A stretch of 37,094 nt of DNA from Porticoccaceae bacterium (GTDB lineage: Bacteria > Pseudomonadota > Gammaproteobacteria > Pseudomonadales > Porticoccaceae): positions 1 through 37,094 of the forward strand of contig JAFMBY010000016.1 in assembly GCA_017858135.1 (NCBI GenBank). Reading direction: 5' to 3'. Shown here one piece after another: positions 28,635-37,094 of the stretch. Position 1 is the first letter of the stretch. Each line of letters begins with the position of its first letter. The notes beneath the pieces were generated by a model. That model was not told the DNA's origin. It saw only the letters and a list, made by a program, of their open reading frames with translations, and did no database searches. Both the position numbers and the translations under genes were made by a program.

Positions 28635-29504
28635 ATGACTGACAACGACTCTCTGCAACGCTTCCTCTTCGACGATACGGATATACGTGGTGACATCACC
28701 ACCCTGTCCTCAAGCTATCTCGACTTGTTAGCACTGCAAAAATACCCTCCTCAGGTAGCGCTATTGTTTGGCGAGTTTCTCGCTGCGGCAAGTCTTCTTA
28801 GCACCAGACTAAAACACACCGGCATGATCACGGTGCAGGCGCGTGGCAACGGTCCAGTGTCAACGATAATGACCGAATGTACTCAAGGCAATAAACTGCG
28901 CGGTATTGTGCGTGGCAATTTTGATAACCTCGACGGCCTGAGTACCCTGCAAGAACTGCTCGGCACCGCGACACTCGCCATCACGCTCGAGCCGGCAGGC
29001 AAAGAGCGCTATCAGGGCGTTGTTCCCCTGGAAGAAGAGAACCTCAGCAAGTGTCTGGAGTTTTATTTTTATCAGTCTGAACAACTGCCAACAAGAATAA
29101 AGCTTGCATCGAACGCTGAAACTGCCACAGGTATGCTAATCCAGCAGCTGCCGACGTCCGGCGATCGCGAGAAAAGCCAAGATGACTGGCAGCGTGTTTC
29201 CAGCTTGTTTGAAACTCTGTCTAGCAGTGAACAGCTGACACTCTCCCATAATGACCAGTTATACCGGTTATTCCACGAACAAGCGTTGCGACTGTTTGAA
29301 CCCCAATCGATGCAGTTCTCCTGCAGTTGCTCACGGCAGCGTACTGAGACCGCATTGATATCGCTCGGGCAAGAAGAAGTCATGGATATCTCCGAGGAGC
29401 AGGGACTCATCATGGTTACCTGTGAATTCTGCGCGCAGGAATATCGGTTTACTGCGCGTGATGTCAGCCAGCTATTTGAACCTGAGGATCCACGTATACA
29501 CTAA
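28635..29504 (+). CDS. hslO: Redox-regulated chaperone Hsp33
   Basis: Hsp33 is a holdase turned on by oxidation and unfolding. From ATG 28635 the 289-residue protein begins MTDNDSLQRFLFDDTDIRGD, as in the family; a GTG at 28608 would add nine residues. The N-terminal core is followed by the linker and the C-terminal redox switch with four zinc cysteines, Cys230-Ser-Cys232 and Cys263-x2-Cys266 (CSC and CEFC), all present. Clear conserved segments are MITVQARGNGPVSTIMTE and QLPTSGD. It lies 39 bases after hslR. No obvious Shine-Dalgarno precedes 28635, so the start rests on homology. Confidence 0.94.
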   Translation: MTDNDSLQRFLFDDTDIRGDITTLSSSYLDLLALQKYPPQVALLFGEFLAAASLLSTRLKHTGMITVQARGNGPVSTIMTECTQGNKLRGIVRGNFDNLDGLSTLQELLGTATLAITLEPAGKERYQGVVPLEEENLSKCLEFYFYQSEQLPTRIKLASNAETATGMLIQQLPTSGDREKSQDDWQRVSSLFETLSSSEQLTLSHNDQLYRLFHEQALRLFEPQSMQFSCSCSRQRTETALISLGQEEVMDISEEQGLIMVTCEFCAQEYRFTARDVSQLFEPEDPRIH

Positions 29505-29638
29505 ATTACAACCCCTATTGGAGTGTCCGATCGCGCTCAGATTAGCTTAGATTACTTGGAGTTTTCTGGCATAATTGGCGACCTTTTGGATATCACCATC
29601 CACTTGAATTCGTTCACCCTTTGGAAGAGAGGAAGAGA

Positions 29639-31186
29639 ATGACAGACGCTGCTGTATACACAGACCCCGGCTCCACTGAGCTTATTGAAATGGCCATTAA
29701 ACGCGGGGAGGGGCATCTCGCAGACACTGGCGCGTTTGTCGCCACTACCGGCCACCGCAGCGGGAGATCTCCCGCAGATAGATTTATCGTAGACGAACCC
29801 AGCTCATCTGACGCAGTAGACTGGGGCCCTGTCAATCGCCCCTTCGATGCGGCCAAGTTTGACGCACTCTGGGAGCGAGTCGCGAGTTATATTGCCGAGA
29901 AGGAACGTTTCGTTTCTCATCTGCATGTCGGTCAGGACTCCGAGCACTATATCCCGGTGAAAGTGACCACCGAAACGGCTTGGCACTGCCTCTTCGGCCT
30001 CAATATGTTTATCCGCAGCAACAAATACAACCCATCAAACAAAGAGCCGTGGAAAATTCTTCACGCCGCACACTTTGTCTGTGATCCTCAGCGCGACGGC
30101 ACCAACAGCGATGGCGTGGTTATTATTAACTTCGCCCAACGCAAGGTGCTACTGGCTGGTATGCGTTACGCTGGTGAAATGAAAAAAGCGATGTTCTCGG
30201 TACAGAACTTCCTGCTTCCTGAAAAAGATGTGATGCCAATGCACTGCGCAGCCAATGTCGGCGAAGATGGTGACACGGCACTATTTTTTGGTTTGTCGGG
30301 TACCGGAAAAACGACGCTCTCAGCCGATCCAGATCGCTATTTGATCGGCGACGATGAACATGGTTGGGGCAAGGGCACGGTATTTAATCTGGAAGGCGGC
30401 TGTTATGCCAAGACCATCGATTTAAGTCAAAAAAATGAACCGGTCATCTGGGACGCAATTCGCTTTGGTTCGATCGTTGAAAATGTGGTGATCTCAGAGC
30501 ATCAGCGCAAGGCTGACTATTCGGATACCTCACTGACCGAAAATGGTCGCTGCAGCTACCCTCTTGAACATGTGGATAAACGCTGCGTGGAAAATCAGTC
30601 AGGGGAACCGAGAAATATTATTTTCCTGACCTGCGACGTAACCGGCGTACTCCCACCCGTCTCAATGCTAAGCAAAGAAGCCGCCGCCTATCACTTTTTA
30701 AGCGGTTATACTGCGCGAGTCGGGTCCACCGAACTGGGCGCCGAAGCGGGAATTAATCCGACCTTCTCGACCTGCTTTGGTGCTCCGTTTATGCCTCGCC
30801 CAGCCAGTGTCTATGCCGAACTGCTAATGAAGCGCATCGAAGATTTCGGCTCAAAGGTCTATCTGGTCAATACCGGCTGGACCGGTGGATCTGGTGGTGC
30901 TGGAGGCAAAGGCAACCGCTTCCCTATTCCAGTCACTCGTGCTGTTGTCACGGCCATTACTAGCGGCTCATTAGAGAACTGTAAGTGCGAGCATCTAGAT
31001 ATGTTAAACCTCGATGTGCCCTGCGAAATTGCCGGCGTTGACAGCCAGTATCTCAATCCGCGCAATGCCTGGGATGACAAAGCCGCCTATGACAAGCAAG
31101 CTGCTACGTTAGCCAAGTTATTTGTCGAGAACATAGTCAGCTTCGCGCCGTCGCAGGATATTATTGATGCCGGCCCGCAGCTGTAA
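29639..31186 (+). CDS. pckA: Phosphoenolpyruvate carboxykinase (ATP)
   Basis: PckA converts oxaloacetate and ATP to PEP, the entry to gluconeogenesis. The start ATG 29639 follows a rich ribosome binding region (GGAAGAGAGGAAGAG) and gives 515 residues, the normal length. The ATP-type signature is clear: the oxaloacetate-site [14 protein letters not shown], the kinase-1a P-loop [14 protein letters not shown] (Lys224), the metal-binding LIGDDEHGW and the adenine-region [11 protein letters not shown] candidate -10 CATAAT sits at 29570-29575 with no good -35. The gene ends the mrcA-yrfG-hslR-hslO-pckA series and is followed by a strong intrinsic terminator. Confidence 0.98.
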   Translation: MTDAAVYTDPGSTELIEMAIKRGEGHLADTGAFVATTGHRSGRSPADRFIVDEPSSSDAVDWGPVNRPFDAAKFDALWERVASYIAEKERFVSHLHVGQDSEHYIPVKVTTETAWHCLFGLNMFIRSNKYNPSNKEPWKILHAAHFVCDPQRDGTNSDGVVIINFAQRKVLLAGMRYAGEMKKAMFSVQNFLLPEKDVMPMHCAANVGEDGDTALFFGLSGTGKTTLSADPDRYLIGDDEHGWGKGTVFNLEGGCYAKTIDLSQKNEPVIWDAIRFGSIVENVVISEHQRKADYSDTSLTENGRCSYPLEHVDKRCVENQSGEPRNIIFLTCDVTGVLPPVSMLSKEAAAYHFLSGYTARVGSTELGAEAGINPTFSTCFGAPFMPRPASVYAELLMKRIEDFGSKVYLVNTGWTGGSGGAGGKGNRFPIPVTRAVVTAITSGSLENCKCEHLDMLNLDVPCEIAGVDSQYLNPRNAWDDKAAYDKQAATLAKLFVENIVSFAPSQDIIDAGPQL

Positions 31187-31211
31187 CTAGCAGCTGTTTT
31201 AGCTAGACCCC

Positions 31212-31245
31212 AAATACCCGCATCATCTGATGCGGGTATTTTTTT
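31212..31245 (+). terminator. Intrinsic terminator of pckA
   Basis: The sequence AATACCCGCATCA, a two-base loop and TGATGCGGGTATT form a perfect 13-bp stem followed by a run of seven T, 25 bases after the pckA stop. Confidence 0.92.
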
Positions 31246-31305
31246 ATCTCGGCTTTTTCCGCGCATTAATGGTCTCGCGTGCGACTAGCGGTCAATTGCA
31301 GGCAT

Positions 31306-31331
31306 AAAAAAACCCGCCTCAGCGGGTTTTT
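31306..31331 (-). terminator. Intrinsic terminator of the cytochrome c gene
   Basis: AAAAACCCGC, a four-base loop and GCGGGTTTTT form a 10-bp stem flanked by an A-run on the left, which reads as a T-run on the minus strand. It lies 16 bases beyond the cytochrome stop. It is nearly symmetric and may also work from the plus strand. Confidence 0.88.
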
Positions 31332-31347
31332 AAACAGCAGTGGCTAT

Positions 31348-31794
31348 CTACTTGCTGTTACCCAGAATATGATCCACCGCGGCCTTTACCTCATCATCAC
31401 TGCAATCCATGCAAGTGCCGCGCATCGGCATACCGCGAATGCCATTAATAGCGTTGGTATAAACAGTCTCTAAACCCTGCTCAAGACGCGCAGACCAAGC
31501 CGCTACATCTCCGAGTATCGGTGCGCCAGCAACGCCTGAACTGTGACAGGCAATGCAGTTAGTCGCGTAGATATCACCGCCATCACGGGCCGATGCTGCA
31601 TCGCCTGAAGACATCACAGCAACCTGTCCAGCCATAGACACATGACCAGCCGGGGCAATTCTCGCAGCAACCTGCTGCTCCTGCTGCGCAGTCAGGTTGA
31701 CAGTCTTGTCACTTGCTCCACAGCCCCATAAAACGGCACTAGCAATAGTGAGCAGAACGAGGTTTTTTAGTCGACTAAACAGGATTGTTTTCAT
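31348..31794 (-). CDS. Lipid-anchored cytochrome c5-type protein
   Basis: The 148-residue protein starts at ATG 31794 (a TTG just upstream is in frame but less likely). It has a lipoprotein signal with lipobox LWGC (Cys25), a linker of about 45 residues, and one class I c-type haem domain: CIACH (haem Cys80, Cys83, His84), GAPILGD, and the probable axial Met122 in GMPMRG. The C-terminal Cys128 and Cys131 (CMDC) form the disulfide typical of cytochrome c5. It would carry electrons in the periplasm while tethered to a membrane. Trp at the -2 lipobox position is unusual. It stands alone between pckA and trpS with its own terminator and a possible promoter, so its redox partner cannot be read from context. 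Confidence 0.9.
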   Translation of the reverse strand: MKTILFSRLKNLVLLTIASAVLWGCGASDKTVNLTAQQEQQVAARIAPAGHVSMAGQVAVMSSGDAASARDGGDIYATNCIACHSSGVAGAPILGDVAAWSARLEQGLETVYTNAINGIRGMPMRGTCMDCSDDEVKAAVDHILGNSK

Positions 31795-31837
31795 CAAAGG
31801 TCATCTCCGGTTAAAACGTAATATCGAATTTGGCGGC

Positions 31838-31843
31838 ATTATA
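31838..31843 (-). promoter_or_regulatory. Possible -10 box of the cytochrome c gene
   Basis: A perfect TATAAT on the minus strand lies 43 bases before the cytochrome ATG, in the 132-base gap to trpS. The region 17 bases upstream (ATGAGA) is a poor -35, so an activator or another sigma factor would be needed. Confidence 0.4.
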
Positions 31844-31926
31844 GCGCGCTATGGTTAAATTCTCATTAGCTATACGTTGAATTTTTATCTTTGTATCGAT
31901 GCGCTGAAAACACCCCTATTTAACGA

Positions 31927-32934
31927 CTAGGCTAGGGGCCGGATTCCAACCGCATGGCGCAGCTTGGCGATCATCATTTGACTTTCAGTGCGCGCCTTTT
32001 CAGCCCCCTGCTGCAATATTTTTTCTATTTCAGTAGGGTTTTGCATGAGCATTTCGTAGCGTTCACGAGCCTCTGCTAACTGGCTATTGACCAGTTCAAA
32101 CAACTGCTTCTTGGCTTCACCCCAGGCAATACCATTGGCAAATTCATCACGCATAGACGCCGTCTGCTCGGGTGTCGCAAAGGCTTTCCAGATCTGAAAC
32201 ACGGCAGATGAATCGGGATCTTTTGGCTCACCCGGCTCCAACAGATTGGTTTTGATTTTATTGATATGTTTCTTTAGCTGCTTTTCGGTTAAAAACAACG
32301 GAATGGTATTACCATAGCTTTTACTCATTTTGCGACCATCGAGCCCCTGCAATACCGCGACATTATCATCGACTACCGCCGAGGGTAGTACAAAGTGCTC
32401 GCCGTAGTGATGATTAAAACGCTGAGCCACATCCCGCGCCATTTCCACATGCTGTATTTGATCGCGACCAACCGGAATTTGATGTGCATTAAACATTAGG
32501 ATGTCAGCAGCCATCAGTATCGGATAACTAAACAGCCCCATATTGATACCGTGGTCGGCATCCTCGCCAATCTCTTCATTGGCTTGAACCGCCCCTTTAT
32601 AAGCATGAGCGCGGTTCATCAAACCCTTTGCGGTCATACAGGTGAGAAACCAGGTTAATTCAGGAATTTCTGGGATATCTGATTGACGGTAAAAAGTCAC
32701 TTTATCGGGATCCAGACCCAGTGCCAGCCAAGTGGCGGCGATTTCCATGGTTGAGCGTTGCACCAGCTCAGGGTCTTGCGATTTAATCAACGAGTGATAA
32801 TCGGCTAAAAAGAAAAACGATTCAAAATCGCCACTGCGACTCGCTTCAATTGCCGGACGAATGGCACCCACATAGTTGCCCAAATGAGGGGTTCCTGAGG
32901 TGGTGATACCCGTTAAAACGCGCTGATTACTCAT
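31927..32934 (-). CDS. trpS: Tryptophanyl-tRNA synthetase
   Basis: TrpS charges tRNA-Trp. The 335-residue class I synthetase has the HIGH-type motif [13 protein letters not shown] near residue 12, the conserved [32 protein letters not shown] segment region (positions about 130-165) that binds tryptophan, and [10 protein letters not shown] near residue 200. The protein is complete and of usual length. It follows apeB by 76 bases on the same strand. Confidence 0.97.
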   Translation of the reverse strand: MSNQRVLTGITTSGTPHLGNYVGAIRPAIEASRSGDFESFFFLADYHSLIKSQDPELVQRSTMEIAATWLALGLDPDKVTFYRQSDIPEIPELTWFLTCMTAKGLMNRAHAYKGAVQANEEIGEDADHGINMGLFSYPILMAADILMFNAHQIPVGRDQIQHVEMARDVAQRFNHHYGEHFVLPSAVVDDNVAVLQGLDGRKMSKSYGNTIPLFLTEKQLKKHINKIKTNLLEPGEPKDPDSSAVFQIWKAFATPEQTASMRDEFANGIAWGEAKKQLFELVNSQLAEARERYEMLMQNPTEIEKILQQGAEKARTESQMMIAKLRHAVGIRPLA

Positions 32935-33010
32935 ATTGACTCAATGACGTCCAAGTTAGTAAATAACACTGCCTATAATAATCGATCTGACATAAGACTA
33001 GTGATAAAGG

Positions 33011-34354
33011 TTAATGATTAACACTAACGTCAGCTTCAGCCACACCCAATCTTCCAGGGCGATTAAAGAACTGCGTCAGTACCTTACTCAAACGTACCGG
33101 ATCCAGAGCGCCGGTAAGCTCGCGACAGGAATGCATAGCTAACTGAGGAATACCCACATCCAGTGTTGGGATACCCAGTTTGGCTGACGTAACCGGACCA
33201 ATGGTACTGCCACAGCCAAGATCACTGCGAGTCACAAACGACTGCACGGGCACATCTACTTCAGCACAGAGCTGACGAAACAGACTTGCAGTAACGCCAT
33301 TTGTAGCATAGCGCTGACTGGAGTTTACCTTGATCACTGGCCCACCGTTTAACGATGGGCTGTGGCCACTATCATGCTTACTGGCAAAATTAGGGTGTAC
33401 TGCATGGGCATTATCACAGGAGATCAGCAGTGACCCATCGAGCACGCGGGCTTTGTTACTGGCTCGCGTATCACCGCATAAGTCGCCACACAGACGATCG
33501 ACCACTGACTCTAGAAATGGTCCATCGGCGCCAACGGCCGACACGCTACCTACTTCTTCATGGTCGTTGCAAACCAGTACCGATGTGCAGGTTGTCTGAG
33601 CATCGATAATCGCCTTTGCGCCGACAAAGCAACTCAGCAGATTATCCAGGCGTGCGGAGGCGAAGAATTCTTTCTCCAAGCCAATCGTTGTCGCACCCTG
33701 TAAATCATAGAAGCAGAGTTCATAATCCAGCACCTGCTCACCGTCGGCCAAAAATCGTTCGGCCAGTAACTCACGGAAATCCGACTTTTCTTCAGCCTGC
33801 ATCAAGATAGGTGGGATATCAGTCTGAGCATTAATTGATCGATCTTTATTGGCTTCGCGATCGAGATGAATAGCGAGACTTGGAATGATTGCCACAGCTT
33901 CATCGAAGTTAACCAGTTTTTGTTTTAACTGCCCATTGGCATCGCTGTAGACCAAACGTCCAGCAAGCGAAAGATCACGATCAAACCACGGATTGAGCAG
34001 TGCACCGCCATAGACTTCCACACCCAACTGAAAATAGCCATTGTTGAGCATTTCGGGCTGCGGTTTGACCATTAAACAGGGGCTATCTGTGTGCGCTCCA
34101 GCCATGCGGATTCCCGTCTCGGCAAGATCTTCGCCACCCGCCACAAAGGCAATAATCGATGAGCCGTTGCGTGTGACAAAATACTTCTCACCCTGCTTCA
34201 GCGTCCAGTCTTCAGACTCGTTCAACGGCTGAAAGCCAGCCGTATGCAACAAATTGGCGATATTGGTTACCGCGTGAAAGGGTGTCGGTGACGCATCAAT
34301 AAATTCAGCCAACTGTTTGTTAAAGCTCTCTGTATGACTATCAGCCACGTTCAT
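33011..34354 (-). CDS. apeB: M18-family aminopeptidase ApeB
   Basis: This is a cytosolic dizinc aminopeptidase related to aspartyl aminopeptidase, of a type found in Pseudomonas. The 447-residue protein shows GAHTDSPCLMVKPQP (zinc His and Asp region), GGALLNPWFDRDLSLAGR, the ARLDNL bridge, CNDHEEVGS (catalytic Glu and zinc Glu) and a C-terminal MHSCRE with a final His ligand. The dimer-domain insertion typical of M18 is in the middle. It starts at ATG 34354 and lies 47 bases after the dehydrogenase gene. Substrate preference cannot be told from sequence alone. Confidence 0.93.
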   Translation of the reverse strand: MNVADSHTESFNKQLAEFIDASPTPFHAVTNIANLLHTAGFQPLNESEDWTLKQGEKYFVTRNGSSIIAFVAGGEDLAETGIRMAGAHTDSPCLMVKPQPEMLNNGYFQLGVEVYGGALLNPWFDRDLSLAGRLVYSDANGQLKQKLVNFDEAVAIIPSLAIHLDREANKDRSINAQTDIPPILMQAEEKSDFRELLAERFLADGEQVLDYELCFYDLQGATTIGLEKEFFASARLDNLLSCFVGAKAIIDAQTTCTSVLVCNDHEEVGSVSAVGADGPFLESVVDRLCGDLCGDTRASNKARVLDGSLLISCDNAHAVHPNFASKHDSGHSPSLNGGPVIKVNSSQRYATNGVTASLFRQLCAEVDVPVQSFVTRSDLGCGSTIGPVTSAKLGIPTLDVGIPQLAMHSCRELTGALDPVRLSKVLTQFFNRPGRLGVAEADVSVNH

Positions 34355-34401
34355 CTTTTAAATTCCTGTCATGTATTTTTATAAAGCACCGAGTGTGACG
34401 C

Positions 34402-35280
34402 TTAAGTGTCACTACGCTCGAGTCTGGCCAGCAAACTGGAGGTGTCCCAACGATTGCCCCCAATTTCCTGCACCTGCTGATAAAAGCTATCCACTAATTG
34501 GGTCAGCGGCAACTCACTGCCATTAGCCATTCCCTCTTGCAGCGCAAAGGCTAAATCTTTGCGCATCCACTGCACGGCGAAGCCATGTTCATATTCATTT
34601 GCCAGCATAGTCTTGTAACGATTCTCCATCTGCCAAGATTGCGCAGCACCTTTTGAAATCACCTCAACCACCTGTGTTGCATCGAGCCCCGCACGCTTGG
34701 CAAAATTGAGCCCCTCAGCGAGACCCTGCACAACGCCAGCAATACAGATTTGATTAACCATTTTGCACAGCTGACCACTGCCAACAGCGCCCAGCAACTG
34801 CAACGACTTGGCATAGCTCTCAATCACCTCTTTGACTGCATCAAAGTGATCTTGCTGGCCTCCGCACATCACCGTTAACTGACCATTTTCTGCGCCCTGC
34901 TGACCACCGGATACCGGCGCATCAACAAAACCACAGGCAATTCTATCGGCCTGATCAGCCAGCTCCCGCGCCAACAGTGCAGACGTTGTAGTGTGGTCGA
35001 CCAAGATTGACCCCGCATCCATGGCGGCCAAAGCACCATCTGCACCAATCATCACCGCGCGCACATCATCGTCATTGCCAAGACAAGTGAAGACAATCTC
35101 CGCGCCGGCAACCGCATCAGCCGCCGTCTCAGCGGTATCACCGGCATAATCGCTCAACCAGCGCTGGCTAACCGCGCGAGTGCGGTTGTAAACCACCACT
35201 GAATAGCCTCGCTTGCTCAGCCATCCCGCCATCGGGTAACCCATCACCCCAAGACCCAAAAATGCCACCCGCTTTGTCAT
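34402..35280 (-). CDS. Beta-hydroxyacid dehydrogenase, 3-hydroxyisobutyrate dehydrogenase family
   Basis: The 292-residue protein has the family N-terminal Rossmann motif FLGLGVMGYPMAGWL with NRT as the likely cofactor-choice loop (Asn-Arg after the second strand, which suggests NADP), the substrate-binding DAPVSGGQQGAENGQLTVM, and the catalytic Lys in GSGQLCKMVNQ. The C-terminal helical domain is complete. Possible substrates include 3-hydroxyisobutyrate, tartronate semialdehyde, succinate semialdehyde or L-serine; the sequence does not settle this. It is flanked by uppP and apeB, which gives no metabolic hint, and lies 20 bases after uppP, probably in one transcript. Confidence 0.9.
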   Translation of the reverse strand: MTKRVAFLGLGVMGYPMAGWLSKRGYSVVVYNRTRAVSQRWLSDYAGDTAETAADAVAGAEIVFTCLGNDDDVRAVMIGADGALAAMDAGSILVDHTTTSALLARELADQADRIACGFVDAPVSGGQQGAENGQLTVMCGGQQDHFDAVKEVIESYAKSLQLLGAVGSGQLCKMVNQICIAGVVQGLAEGLNFAKRAGLDATQVVEVISKGAAQSWQMENRYKTMLANEYEHGFAVQWMRKDLAFALQEGMANGSELPLTQLVDSFYQQVQEIGGNRWDTSSLLARLERSDT

Positions 35281-35300
35281 TACACCCTCATCTAAATTAG

Positions 35301-36107
35301 TTATGCGGACTGCGACCAGACCAATATGATCAGTGCAGCACCCAACAGCAGCCTGTAAATCACAAAGGGTAACATGCCGATGCGCTGAATCACTTTCAGA
35401 AAAAGTTTAATGCACAGATAGGCAGTAATCCCCGACAGCACTGAGCCAACCACTATCATTTTCCAGTCAACAGACTCGCTGCCCAACAATTCCACCCCTT
35501 TGTAGCCACCGCTTAGCAGAATAATCGGAATAGCCAATAAAAACGAAAATCGCGCCGCCGTTTCGCGATCAAAACCCAGCGCCAGCGCAGCTGTGATAGT
35601 AATGCCAGATCTCGACGTGCCGGGTATCAACGCCAACGCTTGAGCAATACCGATCAAAAGTGCCGATCGCCAAGTAATCTTGTCTATGCTGTGCCCGCCA
35701 CCACCGCGTCTATCTGCCCATGCCAGCATTAAGCCAAAGAAAATCGTCGTAAACGCAATCACCTCCATCGAGCGCAGATGCATTTCAACAAGATCACCTA
35801 GCAACAGACCAGCTATTCCAGCCGGCACCGTGGCCAAAATAATAAACCAAGCGAGGTGGCTTTCAGGACTATGACGGCGGACAAAAACACTGTCTAACCA
35901 GGCCTGGGTGAGTGTTGTAATATCATTGCGAAAATAAAACACCACCGCCATCAGCGAACCAACATGCACCGCGACATCAAAGGCCAGTCCCTGATCGGGC
36001 CAACCCAATACTTGAGAGGGTAAGATCAAATGCGCGGAACTGGAAATCGGCAGAAACTCTGACAGCCCCTGAATAATGGCCAACCACACCGCTTGCATAA
36101 GATCCAT
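35301..36107 (-). CDS. uppP: Undecaprenyl-diphosphate phosphatase UppP (BacA)
   Basis: UppP removes a phosphate from undecaprenyl diphosphate so that the lipid carrier for cell-wall precursors can be reused. The 268-residue integral membrane protein has about eight hydrophobic segments, the motif GLSEFLPISSSAHLIL near residue 14 (catalytic Glu and Ser) and PGTSRSGITIT near 165 (catalytic Arg and Ser). Length is normal. It starts three bases after the tsaB stop. It complements mrcA in this window, as both act in peptidoglycan synthesis. Confidence 0.97.
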   Translation of the reverse strand: MDLMQAVWLAIIQGLSEFLPISSSAHLILPSQVLGWPDQGLAFDVAVHVGSLMAVVFYFRNDITTLTQAWLDSVFVRRHSPESHLAWFIILATVPAGIAGLLLGDLVEMHLRSMEVIAFTTIFFGLMLAWADRRGGGGHSIDKITWRSALLIGIAQALALIPGTSRSGITITAALALGFDRETAARFSFLLAIPIILLSGGYKGVELLGSESVDWKMIVVGSVLSGITAYLCIKLFLKVIQRIGMLPFVIYRLLLGAALIILVWSQSA

Positions 36108-36110
36108 AAA

Positions 36111-36815
36111 TTACCCTGTCCTTAATTTTGTATGTTTTTTCCACGCCTCTGTGCCACGTAGATAAACCAGTTCCACAGCACCAACGGCCACAGTCTCACC
36201 GCGAGCCTGTTTCACCAAACCTATATCAAGCAGATCAATAGCATCTGGATAGATCGCTTGATAAGCGTATTGCTGCAGATCAGCCGTATTCAACAGGACT
36301 GATGCATCACCAATAATCACCTCTGGATTGACACTTTCGATCAGCTCTAAAGTAGCTTTGCCACTTAGCAGTTGATCCGCTATAACCGCAACATTATGTT
36401 GCCCATTATCGAGCCGGTAAGCACCGCAATTGAACTCACCCATGCGCGCATCCAGCAGTGGCATCACTATTCCCGGCTGCTGATCGTGGCGCTTACATTT
36501 GCGCCGATAGGTCTGAGCCATAACCTCTAATGTGGACACCGGAATCACCGGCAGTTGTGCAGCAAAAGCCAGCCCCTGTACCGTGGCAAAGCCGATACGC
36601 AAACCGGTAAATGAACCCGGACCAACAGTAACGGCAATAGCATCCAGATCACTAACTCGCAGTCCAGCTTCGACCAGCACTGCATCGACCATCGTCATAA
36701 TCAATCTTGTATGGGAGCGCGGCTCCTCTGAATAGCGCGAAAATCTCGCCCCGCCTACACTCAAGGCAACCGAGCATGCAGCTGTAGAGGTCTCAATCGC
36801 TAAGATGGATGCCAT
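36111..36815 (-). CDS. tsaB: tRNA threonylcarbamoyladenosine biosynthesis protein TsaB
   Basis: TsaB is the actin-fold scaffold that forms the t6A complex with TsaD and TsaE. The 234-residue protein has ILAIETSTAACSVAL at the N-terminus, the SHTRLIMTMVDAVL segment, VTVGPGSFTGLRIGFATVQGLAF and the PLLDARMGEFNCGAY segment, all family hallmarks. It starts at ATG 36815 and is followed by uppP after three bases. TsaE, its ATPase partner, is at the other end of this window. Confidence 0.96.
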   Translation of the reverse strand: MASILAIETSTAACSVALSVGGARFSRYSEEPRSHTRLIMTMVDAVLVEAGLRVSDLDAIAVTVGPGSFTGLRIGFATVQGLAFAAQLPVIPVSTLEVMAQTYRRKCKRHDQQPGIVMPLLDARMGEFNCGAYRLDNGQHNVAVIADQLLSGKATLELIESVNPEVIIGDASVLLNTADLQQYAYQAIYPDAIDLLDIGLVKQARGETVAVGAVELVYLRGTEAWKKHTKLRTG

Positions 36816-36877
36816 GGTAAAAAGCCCCTTTGTATAGGGAAGAGTTAAAGATACAAGATTTTAAGAGGCCCAGAAGC

Positions 36878-36908
36878 AAAAATCCCCCACCAATTGGCGA
36901 GGGATTTT
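36878..36908 (-). terminator. Intrinsic terminator after the H1-like gene
   Basis: On the minus strand AAAATCCC, an inner partly paired 14-base region and GGGATTTTT form a hairpin with a T-run, 77 bases after the H1-like stop and 63 bases before the tsaB start. It separates the two transcripts. The A-run on the other side makes it nearly symmetric. Confidence 0.82.
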
Positions 36909-36984
36909 ACAGCGGTCAGGACAATTAAACTATAAACAATTTGTCGCCTAAATATCCTGACTATGGCTTTTCAAACCAACAGGA

Positions 36985-37094
36985 TTAGCTCACCGAAGGG
37001 CTTGCTGCTGAAGCTGGCTTTTTAACCGCTGGTTTTTTGGCTGCGGCTTTCTTGGCAACCGCTTTCTTAGCCGCTGGTTTTTTGGCTGCGGCTT
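36985..37094 (-). CDS. C-terminal tail of a histone H1-like, Lys/Ala/Pro-rich protein (N-terminus beyond window)
   Basis: The visible 35 residues read as AKK/KPA-type repeats (AAAKKPAAKKAVAKK, then AAAKKPAVKKPA) ending in SAASPSVS and a TAA stop at 36987-36985. Such tails occur in AlgP-like and histone H1-like bacterial proteins and bind DNA without sequence preference. The N-terminal part is outside the window, so a different folded domain with an H1-like tail cannot be excluded. A terminator follows 77 bases downstream. Confidence 0.75.
   Translation of the reverse strand, partial: AAAKKPAAKKAVAKKAAAKKPAVKKPASAASPSVS
37026..37094. repeat. Tandem 45-bp repeat encoding a 15-residue unit
   Basis: An identical 24-base block occurs at 37026-37049 and 37071-37094, giving a 45-base (15-codon) period that stays in frame in the H1-like gene. 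The window ends on the second copy, so the array probably continues beyond the right edge. Confidence 0.8.

Noticed and set aside
37026-37094. Possible CRISPR-like or satellite repeat at the right edge
   Set aside because: The 45-base period is a multiple of three, stays in frame and encodes a typical KKPA-type tail, so it is a coding repeat.

Overview
The window is a gene-dense stretch of chromosomal housekeeping DNA from a Gammaproteobacterium. Gene content and order resemble Pseudomonas and the marine relatives of Cellvibrionales (OM60/SAR92-like); that placement is inferred from gene order and protein features, not from a search. Base composition looks even, near 50% GC. There is no transposase, integrase, phage gene, tRNA, rRNA or CRISPR array, and no gene-free stretch longer than about 255 bases.

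Left part (1-9160). A leftward run carries mutL (its C-terminal end lies outside the window), amiB, tsaE and nnr. Facing it are queG, which runs into the tail of leftward orn, and then the rightward run rsgA-rhdA-psd. These genes cover mismatch repair, peptidoglycan amidase, tRNA t6A and queuosine modification, NAD(P)HX repair, nanoRNA degradation, ribosome assembly, sulfur transfer and phosphatidylethanolamine synthesis.

Middle part (9184-24822). Everything is leftward: the type IV pilus alignment and secretin operon pilMNOPQ, then aroK and aroB, then gltB-gltD (glutamate synthase), hemE, and an HD-GYP-family protein whose catalytic residues are largely lost. The SPOR-domain gene damX, often found between aroB and gltB in relatives, is absent. 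Its place is taken by a 255-base gap holding a perfect 12-bp inverted repeat and a plausible gltB promoter.

Right-centre (24996-31186). Divergent from pilM is the rightward series mrcA (PBP1a), a YrfG-like nucleotidase, hslR, hslO and pckA, ending in a strong terminator. Right part (31348-37094). A leftward series holds a lipid-anchored cytochrome c5-type protein, trpS, apeB, a beta-hydroxyacid dehydrogenase, uppP, tsaB and the lysine/alanine/proline-rich tail of a histone H1-like protein cut by the window edge.

I did not find an obviously new multi-gene system. The points most worth a second look are the degenerate HD-GYP protein, the rebuilt aroB-gltB junction with its inverted repeat, an acidic insertion in the PilQ secretin, and the repeat-coded H1-like tail.
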